A DNA stretch of 64,000 nucleotides from Bathymodiolus brooksi (Eukaryota > Mollusca > Bivalvia > Mytilida > Modiolidae), in NCBI GenBank assembly GCA_963680875.1, contig OY804585.1, positions 24,508,186-24,572,185 of the forward strand. Reading direction: 5' to 3'. This document shows, in pieces, positions 25,401 to 37,400 of this stretch (its first letter is position 1; each line of letters starts with the position of its first letter). The position numbers and the translations under genes are program-made. The notes beneath the pieces were generated by a model. That model was not told the origin of the DNA, made no database searches, and worked only from the letters and a program-made list of their open reading frames with translations.

Positions 25401-28400
25401 TTGTAACTGATTCAAAAAGCAATTTTTGTCCCTTCCCATCTCTCCATATTTTTTTAGTGGTAGTAAAAAAGTCTTGGTCAAGGTTAATGTCCCATTCCTC
25501 CCTCATTTCTGTATATTATTTTATTTAAAAAAAAATGTTAAAATAAAAATTGAGATCCAGAGTTTGAGGTTGAAGTTGAGCATCACTGAAGAAGTTAAAT
25601 ACAAAAATGTACTTCTGGTGCACTTAATTGATATGCATGCCATGTAGGTATTTTCAATGTTTATTGTCAAGTCTTAATGTTTGCAGAAAATATCTAAAAC
25701 GAAGAAAGGTTGTTCTGTGACGGTGGTAAGAGATCTAATGTTCATAATTTATAGCATGCCCTTCTTAATATATCTCTTGGCATGGCCACAATTGACATAA
25801 GACTATTCCTAAGTAAACATTGAACAGTTAACCAGATAGCTATAGTTAAGTATGAAAAATATGACAAATTGTAATGGATTAATGGAGAGGTTGGGAAGCG
25901 AGGAGTGAGTACGCCTGTAAAACAATATTCTGTTTGAGAATTTTACAAAGAGATAATGACTTTGTTTTAAGATAGACTTTTTTTTTATTGTGGATCCTGA
26001 CTTGACCTATTAACCTATAGTCTACAGAGTGTTTCCAGCCAGAAAATATGTAGGGAACACACAATTATAGATTAATGTTATTATCAAATTTTACCCCAAA
26101 AAATGATTTTGAAATTCCAAGAGAAAGGATTAAAAAATAGGAAATCCAAACTCGATGCAGTTCAAATGATTTATAAAGATACAAAACAATTGAGTGGAAG
26201 GGTTCCCATTAACTGGTATAACCTGCCACATCTTTGTGCCTGTCCCAAGCTCAGACCTAGATTTCTACCATCATATGTCATGGTCTTTTTTATGTGTAAT
26301 AATTTTAGATTGTTCATTTTGTTGATATTGGTGAAATTGTAGAACTTCACTAATTAAACTATCTTTTCATAATTCTATTATCAAATTTTGAGTTGACTGT
26401 ATACCAATGCTCTGTAAATGACAAAATATAAACTTTCAAGCTTGAAATTTTCTAATTTACCATACATCTTCTAGGATAAATTTGTCAACTGATTGTCTTG
26501 ATGCATGTGACAAATTACATTATTATTTAAAAACACCTTACAGTTTCAACCTAAATCTAAAAAATCTAAAAAAAATAATGAGATGTCTGATTCTGTTGCC
26601 CATCACATATGAATGACTTGTTTTATTTTTGAACATTATATTACTTGTAATTACACACTCGTCACAACCTCAGCAGATTCTGTACCTTTCGATGATGGTA
26701 GCAAGATCGAACGAGGTTACAACTCCGGTTGATTATGTACCTTTCGATGGTGGTAGCAGGATCGTACGAGGTTTCTCAATTGGCAATTGCAATGTCAATA
26801 GTTCAAATATACCAACCATCAAAACAATACTGTTTTGCTTATGTTATGCAGTCTTGTTGACAGTGTTGTTAGATTTGTAACAGTTATCTTTACCTTATTA
26901 TCCCCTCGCCAACGAAGTTGCGAAGGGATATAGTAACGCTTCCGTCCGTCCGTTACATCCTTGTGAACACTCTAGGATTAACATCCTTCAATGGATTTTG
27001 ACTAAGCTTGGTACATACTTAGTACTTAGGAGAGTCTGGAACCCTATTGATTTTCAAGGTCAAGGTCACTTGGTAATTTTTTTACCGTGTAACATCCTTG
27101 TGAACACTCTAAAATCAACATTCTTCAATGGATTTTGACTAAACTTGGTACATACTTAGTCCTTAAGAGAATCTGGAACCCTATTGATTTTCAAGGTCAA
27201 AGGTCAAAGGTCAAGGTCACTGGGTAAATGTTTTACCATGTAACATCCTTGTGAACACTCTAGAATCAACATCCTTCAATGGATTTTGACCAAACTTGGT
27301 ACATACTTAGACCTTAAGAGAATCTGGAACTCTATTGATTTTCAAGGTCAAAGGTCAAGGTCACAGGGTTTAATTTTTAGGCGAGGGGATACGCCACGCT
27401 TTGCGTTGCCCTTGTTATTTTTTCAACATTATCAGTGCTTTTTGTTTCATTTACAAATTCAGCAGTGTTGTTATGCTTTCTCATTCTCATCTCAGAAACC
27501 ACACGTGACATGGTAGATATGCTCCTTTTATGGCCCTTTCAAAAGTATATTTTTTGTCTATTGGAAATCCAATATGGCCACCACCAATTCACCAAGTTTT
27601 AGCATAGACCCAAAAGGGAAAATGGTTATTTTTTTTCTCAGAAATTCTAATTTGATTGAACCCATTGATAATCATTTTTTGTTTCAATCAAAAATCAAAG
27701 ATGGCTGCCATAGCAGACAAATGACATTTGACGACATGTTTAATATACAAATGTAAGAACCTGTGAAAATTTTCAAATAATTCTCATTGGAAAAAACCGA
27801 AACCATTTGAAGGAAAACTTGACTGGAATGTTCTGTAGATATGTTTTCTTTGACGGTCAGAAATCCAAGGTGGCTGCCATAGCAGGACAATATTTGATCA
27901 CAGGTCCATATGGCAAATGAATACATATATTTTCTCAGAAACTAGAGATTTGATTGAGCCCAAACTGAAAATGATTAGTAATTGGGTGGACCTTTACAAA
28001 GCAAGTTTTCATTTTGGGTGTGTTCAGAAATCCAAGATGGCCACCACAACCAGACATTTTTTAACTCGTAGGACTCGATGGAAATATGAATTAAAGGCTT
28101 TTACTCAGAAACTACAAACAGTGCATACATAACTAGGTGAGAGAATACAGACTGGTTAAGGATATTATAAGTTTTCAGTATTTAATGTGATCTTTTTCTC
28201 CCCTTTTATACAGAAATATAAAAAAAGCAAGCAGGATTTAGAGTCAACACAATCACATGAAGGAAATGATGCAGAAATCTATGACAATATTGAGTTTTAC
28301 ACAGCAAACATAGAAGGACTGACACAAGAATTAGAAACACTTAAAGGTAATAAAAAATATTTTTTTTAAATGAAATATTGATTGATTGGTGTTTAACATC

Positions 28401-31400
28401 AACTTGGGCAGTATTTCAGCTATATCGTGGCCACAAATCAAATAAGTATATTATATGGAGATTATTGAAACTAAAAAGATTATAATTTATTTATTACTTT
28501 TTAGCTTTTGCCATCACTTGGTGTCCGTCGTCCGTCGTCTGTTAACTTTTCGCATTTTAATCTTCTGAAACCTCTCAGGCAAATGAACTGAAACTTGGTA
28601 TGAAGCATCTATGGAAGATTCTCTCTAAAAATTGCTCATTTTGTCCCGATCTATTAACAAACATGGCCACCACAGGCAATTCTTGTTTCTGATTGGCAGA
28701 TTTAAAAAAATCTTCTCCTCCGAAACCGCTTGGCCAAATGAACCAAAACTTGGTAGGAAGCATCTATGGAAGGTCCTCTATAAAGATTGCTCATTTCATC
28801 CCGATCCGTTAACACACATGGTCGCCACAGGCAATTCTTGTTTCTGATTGGCCGATTTTTATACGTCCGTCTTTAAGACGGAACGTATTATGGTATACCA
28901 ATGTCCGACTGTCCGTCTGCCCGTCCGTTTCACATGTCGCGCTCTAACTTAAGAACCCCTTGGCCAATTCACTTCAAATTTCACAGAGTTATTGGAATTG
29001 ATGGTCTTACGGTCTGTATACATTATGGTGAAATTTCGAATTTTCATTCCAGAGTTATGGGACTTTATTCATCAAATTGTAGGCGATTTTTCATATGTCG
29101 CACTGTAAATTGAGAACCCCTTGGCCAATTCACTTCAAACTTCGCATAGTTATTGGAATTGATAGTCTTACGATCTGTATACTTTTTGGTGAAATTTTAA
29201 TTTTTCATTCCAGAGTTATGGGGCTTTATTCATCAAATTGTAGGCGATTTTTCGTATGTCGCGCTGTGGTAACCTCTTCGCCAATTCACTTCAAACTTCT
29301 CGTACTGTTATTGGAATTGATAGTCTTTACTGATTTCTCAAAAAATGTGTCGTATTACTATGTTTAAATGATTTTTTTTCAACTTTGTGGATTAACATGG
29401 AGATTTTAGTTGATTGAAGAAGAGAGGATGAATAGTTCAGGTAAATCATTTTTGTATATCAGCTTTCACTTGTATATGCTTTTACTATGTCTGTGATGAT
29501 GGCACAATTCAAATTATCTGCATAGATATACCATAAAAGGTTGAATATAGAACGCATTGGAGAATTTTGCTTCTGTGGCAGGGTGTCAAGTGATCCTATA
29601 CTCCTATATTTTCAAGATTTTGTTATAATTCCTATATTTGCCTAAAATTTCCTATATTTCATCCCAAAATCCTATATTTTTCCAAAACTATGAGAAAAAA
29701 AGTTGAATCTTTTATTTTGAGTGTACATTTCATGTAAACATGACAAATAAATGCTATACAAGATATTAATACTGATACTTCTATATATTGTTATAGTTTT
29801 TAGTTGATCTTGTATAGCAACAGATGCTTTCATGTGACTTTTTTATTGTTGAATTTTCTTAGGGTTTAAATTCACATTATTGCATATTTATTTCAGTATT
29901 GTAGTCTTTTGTGGTACATGTCTGTTTTATAGTGGTCTGCTACTCAGTACAGGTTCCTTGGTTTAGGATAATACAATTATGAATACAATGTTTAATGGTC
30001 TATAACGTAAAAAAATATCAAGTTAATTCTCGGGGCTTTTGGACAAGCCCAGTTTTTTGAAAGAGTCATTGAAAAAAAATGTAAACTCTTTAAGTCTTGC
30101 TAAAGAGCATTTGTTCCAAAAAAGTTTGTAATGTTGAATAGGTACCATTTTCTTCACAAGCATATTATATATAATTTAGAAGTCATGATTTGCAAAGACG
30201 TTATATCAAAATTTGTCAAGGTGTTAAAAGGAATTGTCATGTACTTGTAATATTCAATCCTTTGAAAAAGACAAATGTTCATTTAGGGGTCGCCATGGTC
30301 ATTATTGTATGGCATTTGGATTCACAACTACCTGTACAATCAGTGCATATCACCACTGAAGTTGTGAGTTCGAACCCCACTGAAGGTGAGGTGTGCTCGA
30401 TACAACATTATGTGATAAAATTTGTCAGTGACTTGCGACAGGTCAGTGGTTTCCTGCGGGTACTCTGGTTTCCTCCACCAATAAATTGACCACCACGATA
30501 TACATGTAACTGAAATATACTGGTTTTTTTTCTCCATTTGTCAGTAAAAAGGAGGTGAGGCATGACTATATGGGAGACGGAGGCTGTGTATTTTTTGGTA
30601 ATTGATACCTTTATTTTATCCTATAGTTATCCTATATTTTCATTAAGAAAAATCCTATATTCCTATATGATTTTTGTCATAAGTGGCTTGACACCCTGAT
30701 GTGGACTTCTACATAACGGACTTATGGAGAAAAAAGTTATATTTTTACAGTTTGCTAATATCGAACGTAGGGCCTTTACAGGTATCCATATTATTGTAAA
30801 ACATTGCGTTCTATACTCAACTTTTTACGGTAGGCCTGTTTTTCCAGTTTTATTTCAACATAAATATTGTATAAATGTTCCAATTAATGTTTATGGTGCA
30901 GCTGTTGGTGAAATTTAGATTTTTCATTCAAGAGTTATGGGAAAGAAAGTCTTTACAAATATTGTATGAATGTTGACGACGGGCATATCATGCGCTCTTG
31001 GCACAGCTGTTTATTAAAAATCATCTCCTCCGAAACTGCTAGGCCAAATGAACCGAAACTTGGTAGGAAGCATCTATGGAAGGTTCTCTATAAATATTGC
31101 TCATTTCATCCCCATCCGTTAACAAACATGGCCACCACAGGCAATTCTTGTTTCTGATTGGTTCATTTCTAAAAAAACTTCTCCATTGTAGTAAACTGTT
31201 AAAAGGGAGATAACTCTTGCATTAAACTGTTAAAAGAAATATAACTCTTGCCATTAACTCCCTTAGAAATTAACTAATGCTGATATAGTGTAACATGTTT
31301 ATACTATACATTACATGTAGGTATTCACATTTTAATATTCTTTTTAGCTCACCTTGCCAAAGGCAATGTGGGCTTTTGGCATCCGTCGTTTGTTGTCTGT

Positions 31401-34400
31401 CATCTGTTAACTTTTCACATTTTAATCTTCTCCTCTGAAACCCATCATCAGCCAAATGAACTGAAACTTAGTAGGAAGCATCTATGGAAGGTTCTCTCTA
31501 TAGAGTGCACATTTTGTTATGATCCATTACCAAACATGGCCCTCCACATGCAATTCTTGTTTCTGATTGGCCAATTTTTAAAAATCTCCTCCTCTGAAAC
31601 CACCTGGCCAAATTAACCGAAACATGGCAGGAAGCATCTGTGGAATATTAATGTCCTCTATGAAGATTGTTCATTTCGTCCCGATCGGTTAACAAACATG
31701 GCCACCACAGGCAATTCTTGTTTCTGATTAGTCGATACATTTGTATCTAAAAAATCTTCTCCTCTGAAACTGCCTAGCCAAATGAACCGAAACTTGGTAG
31801 GAAGCATCTACATGTATGGAAGGTTGTGTATTAAGTTTCCTCAAAGCAGAATGAAAGGTGAGTGACACAGGCTCAGGCCACTGAGCCTCTAGTTTGTATT
31901 GTTTAAGATTAAATAATATAAGCAAATATATTAATTATTCAATCTAATTAAAATGAGATTTTTGTTATATTATACAATTATAGTCTTTTGTAGAGTTCGA
32001 TATGAGGTTTAATAGACCAAATAAACCAATATTGACCGAGTCCAGCCATTAAACCTCATATCGACCGAAACAAAAGATTATAATTGTTTTATTACATAAT
32101 ACAACGCAATTCAAAACATCTTATAAAAAATTGTGTTTCAAGATGTAAATATAGACCCATTTACATCACATACAATGATAAAAGTAACATTATCAGTCAA
32201 TGATATATTGACAATGGATTTTACATATGTTTTGGCCATGATATATATTTACTGAAAAACTGCACTGAAACAAATGTGTCCACACATAGATGACGACATA
32301 CAGACCCATACCATTATTTGACCAAATTTTTTGCTGGCCCATTAAAAGAAGAATATCAACTGCTTAACATTTTAATTCAGTAACTGAACTAAAATCAACA
32401 AACTTGAAAAAGTTGTCAGTTTTACCGTCATTTTGGCAAAATACTGTAATTAATGTTTATAGTGCCGTAATTGTTAATCATTGGTGACCCTCCAACATGA
32501 GAAAATGAATGGAAGTTGGACATAGTTGACTGCATTTTGACTGTATTGACTGCCGGAGTTGGATTCACAGATTGACATTCTGAAATATTTAACGTTTTTA
32601 CAATGTCATCAAAGTTTGTATCCATTTTCATATTATATATCAACTGATCTTCCTGTGAATCAGATAATGGTAACAAGTCAAAGCAAGCAGGATGCATATG
32701 CAAATTCGGGTACTGTTCACAAGATTTTTCTGTTTTACAAGTGTCAACTTTTTGCACATTGTTATCTGAAGACCTCAAAACACTGCTTAAAGTATTAGAC
32801 ATTTTCTGCTTTGTTTTGCTATCTGTGTAACCTGTATATGTCTTTAAACTACTCTCAGCATTATGGCCAGTTACAGACTTAATGTGTCTATCAGGAAATC
32901 GAGCTACGTCTAAAAGGTGAACAGTGGTAGCACGCAAGGAGTGGTTCGTGTAAATTTTAGACAGCTGACAATCTTTGCTGATACTTTGCATCATATTTCC
33001 TAATGTATTGTGACCCACTGGCACAGAATCATACCAACAATCACCTACTGTGTTACTTTTTGGACGTTGAAACAGAAATGCAGAGTTTTTGTTCAGTTTA
33101 CTTTTATACCGACAAAACGTTCTCACAGGACAGGTTTCGTCATCTGAAATGAAAAAAAATCAAGACACATTTACAGAAATATACTTCTTCAAATTAAATC
33201 AATATCTGCAAATTCGATGTACATGTATACGGTAGACATATTTCCAATGCAATATAGTACATGTACATTATATATTTAAAATTCTTAAAATAAAACTCAC
33301 CAAGATGACACAACAAGGTATATCTGATTGACCAGGAGACGTTTACTTTGTTGATGCACCAGATTTTACTTTTTTTCTATACATGTTTTTTTTTTACTGA
33401 CAGGCCTTGGCATATATAATAATGCATTTGATTTTGTTTTTCTGTACTGACCCTTTGTTGGATATATTTTCAGCATTTTATTGTACCACAGTATTTTTTT
33501 GTATTTGGCCTCTATTCGGATCACTAGAAATTATAATTTGTAAATAAAATTACCTTTAATCTCATACATCCTACCATCAGCTGTATTAATTTCCTCTTGG
33601 TGATTTTTAGTTAACTCATCCTTTTTTAAATATACAATGTATGTAACGAAGTCCATCAGCGTCTGTTGTTAGTGCAAAATCTGTAATTTTGAGCTCTCTC
33701 AAGCTCTCTCTTCCTCGACGCCCAGAGTAAAGCATTATGTCCATGAATACTTTCCACTGCAATGATTTAGCACTATATAAATCTAAGTTAAAGTATTATT
33801 TCTGAAGGTCCACTACTTCAATCGGTGGATAATGGTCTACACTTCCAAGACCCTGTTGCTTTAAATCCTTTGAGACTGCCTTAAAAATAGTATTAGAGTT
33901 TTTAAAGCGCAAATCCTTCATAATGTCAATGTCCAAAGCATTGTTAATATGTCTACTTAATCCAAACCTCATCGTCGTGAGGGACGATTTCTTGTAAAGT
34001 TCCCCGTTTCTGTTCTGAGCTTCCGCATAAAACTTTCCTAGGAACGTGTCCAGTTCACTGGGTGAAAACGATTCAAAGTCATTCGACTTGCACCTTTTCT
34101 GCAAGGTATTCTCTAAAAATCTTCACCGCTTGGTTCGTACAGCACTTCGTATTCACTGCGTCTTTATTTTCTACAATGGTTTGCAGCTACTCCTCCGAGA
34201 TTTCTGCAAATCTCTGTTTGACTTCTGCAAGCCCATCGCCTGCGTCGGACATGATGATTACTTGTTCATTCTAAAGTAACGCTAATATGACGATTCTGAT
34301 GGGACGAAATTTCACATTACCTTTATGTTCGACCACTGGTCAAATAGAAATAGAATTCACGTGATTCTTTTTATAGATTTCGTTAGAAAACTAAAGTGAA

Positions 34401-37400
34401 ACCAAGTCAATACGAGTTTTAATCAAACAATATCAAATTTTACAGAATGTCAGGTGACAGCATGCATGATAGCCAATACAATTGTTTAAATAAAATCATT
34501 ATGTAAATAATACGAGTTTTAATCAAACAATATCAAATTTTACGGAATGTCAGGTGACAGCATGATAGCCAATAAAATTGTTTAAATAAAATCATTATGT
34601 AATGACTTTCTTTATGCCCCTGCCTCTAGTCCCATGCACGCCACGATATAGCTGAAATACTGCTAAAGTTGGCATTAAACACCAATCAATCTAGTCACAT
34701 GTCCATTGTATGTCCCACATTTTGTTTCCGCTCAAATTCCTCTTAAGAAAATGATTTGTAATTTATACACAAGATCAGAATCATAAAAAGCAGACTAAGT
34801 TAGATTTTAGATTTTACTACCTGTTCAGTTCCGGAGTTATTGCCCTTGATGTGGTGAAAAAATGCAAATTTTTAACTTAATCACTTTATTTAAAATAATT
34901 CAAAAAGGAAATAATTATTTTATTTTTTGTAAACAATCGAATAAGGAAATTAATACTTTTAATCTCATTTATTTTAGACGATTTAGAAAAAATTTTTAGT
35001 GGAAAAAGTGTGAGAAGACATCAGAATGTTTTATATAAGTATAGTTTTACTATATATAATTATTTTTAGTAACACAAGATGGAAAATCTATTGTTTAACT
35101 CATATATATAATTATATTTAGTAATACAAGGTGGTAATTTAAAAGTTTGAAAATCTATTGTTTAATGGAAGTTGAAATGGCTTTAAATATTGATTCTGAC
35201 CAGAAATATATTTGTATTTGAGGGTTATAATTAATACAGGTAAAGTTTTATGAGAGGTTAGAAGGCACATTATGTATACATTAGCCCCTCTCTTATAAGA
35301 CAGGGTTTCCGTTTGGCATTGGTCATCATTCATGGGTCGATAATTGCTGTCAAAATGACCGTTTGTTTCAAAATAAGTGGCCAAAAAGACCGACACATGC
35401 TACGTATGCATCGGACACGTAATCGAGTATTCTCCAATTTGTCCATAATTTATTTTGATTAAAACTAAAGTGAAACGCCAGATCAAAACTCTTTTATTGT
35501 ATCATTTATCGTTCCTCCATGATTTGATGAAGTTCAAGGACATTGACAAAATTAAAGTCGCAATCTCAGAAACGCTTTAATGAACAAAAATATCAATATT
35601 TGAAATATAAGAACAAGAATCACTCCGGACCGGACACGTAAAAATGATCGGATATCAATTTGGAGCCAAATTTAAACTTGTCTTTTGTGCAAAATACTAT
35701 AGAGGACTTGATTTAGGTTTTTGGGAAATATTGAAACCTTTGAAATGGACAAATATTACAAGCTTTTTCCTGATTAAGACAAATGGTTGAAAAGATCCAT
35801 TAAATTGTTATTTCTCTGTGAATTTAAATAAAATACTTTGCTTTAAATAATTTATATAAAAACAAAATAATCTACAAAATGTTTACTTCAAAGCAGACTT
35901 TTTTGTAACCTATTTAGGGTAGCTTTCTCTTAAGTCTTTGACTCATTCCTCATTGGGGAATTTGATTTTAATTTCTATCTATTTTCACTTAAGTTTAACT
36001 TTTTTTTGGAAAGAGATGGTGACCTCTGAAAACCTGTCTGGTTGTCAATTCCAAATATCATAATAAGTATGCAAGTTTGAAACAAATGAATATTAAATTA
36101 AGCTCCAGCTGCATTAAATGAATCAAACCACACCTTAATATATCATTAAATGACCTATAAGTTTTAGGCAAATTAGGACACAATTGACCTATCGAATAAG
36201 TGCCTTTCAGGACAAAAGGCCTGAGGAATTTATATGAGTTAGGTCATTTGACCTTAGTATAATAAAATCCAGCTGAAACCCTGGAAGGCCATTCTCACCA
36301 AAGGCCAAGTCTATAAGCTGGCTAGATCTCGGATGTACAGAGATTCCTGAATGGTAATTCAAGCAACATGTCAAATGTTTTTGCCTTTTTGTGTGTAAAT
36401 TAAAGAATTTTGTGACTACACGACATTGCAATATAAACGTAATGTACGTACATTGTCAGGAGATGTAAAATTTATTGGTACTTGCCTCAAAACAGAAAAA
36501 AAGCTTGTCAAAGGCTCCCCTTTCTTCCTGCTTCTAAAGCTTGTACAAATAAATTTGATATTAGCCGACAATGTATGTATATTGTCCATGTATATGGATA
36601 TACTTGTCAATGACACTCCTGTCAAGTTTGTTTCCACACCCTTTACAGACCCTCTCCCTAGTATTGGTATCTAAGATATTTACCAGATGTATAAGTTTTT
36701 TACTCTTGAATTTTTTAACTCAATAGAAAGTCTAAATAAAGTCCTTCCTAGTTCTGAGTTAGATGCTGTAACTAAACAAATGGAGGAGGAAGAGAGAAAA
36801 AAAGAAGAATTAAAAAGACAAGAGGAAGACAGGAAGAAGGCAGAGGAAGCCAGGCTAAAGAGGAGAGATAAGAGAGAAAGGGTTATTGATGAACTGATAC
36901 AGACGGAGAAAGATTATCTTAATGGCCTACATTTGTGTATTGAGACTTTTATAAGTCCTACGGGGGAAAAGGTAACTCATATTCAGTTGAAACTTATTTG
37001 TTATTTTCCCTTTATTTTGAGACTTTTATAAGTCCTAAGGAGGAAAAGGTAACTCATATTCAGTAGAAACCTGGTTATCTAGAAATCTGATGAGTTATTT
37101 CCCCTTTATTTTTCAAGTATGACAAGTGTTGTAGGTTTTGCTCTTTTGTTTTAATACCACTGTATCTATATGGCCACAGACATTTTGCATTGTATTATGT
37201 TATTAGTCTATTGTCATCAGTAAAAGAAAAGTAACATTAGTTTCTACTTAGAAATAGCTTGTTAGGAGAGGTTGTTGGTGATGTGTTGTAGAGCGAAATT
37301 CTCAAATCCGATCAATTATCTCCCATTTAAACCCATGACAGACAAAACTTCTCTATACCATCTTTGAACAAAAGTGTGACAGGTTTAAACCAGTTAATAA

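Larger units (their letters stand above)
25133..28213 (+). other. DNMBP intron 3
   Basis: Phase-0 intron. About 26190-26345 is an inverse copy of the dispersed repeat seen at 351-640 and 63440-63665 (shared tttgtgcctgtcccaagctc-type block). 26904-27413 and 27540-28130 are further tandemly built repeats. No gene recognised. Confidence 0.7.
28347..36726 (+). other. DNMBP intron 4 (8.4 kb)
   Basis: Phase-1 intron holding a SINE tail (28380-28436), dispersed repeats, a TIR element (29579-30698), a hairpin (31978-32086), a decayed recombinase on the minus strand (32428-34252) and a 99-bp duplication (34409-34605). From about 34700 to 36420 I see only AT-rich sequence with a short duplicated block near 35085-35165. 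Confidence 0.8.

Noticed and set aside
36426..36674. Small genes on both strands between repeats
   Set aside because: Mirror frames made by an inverted repeat; no homology.
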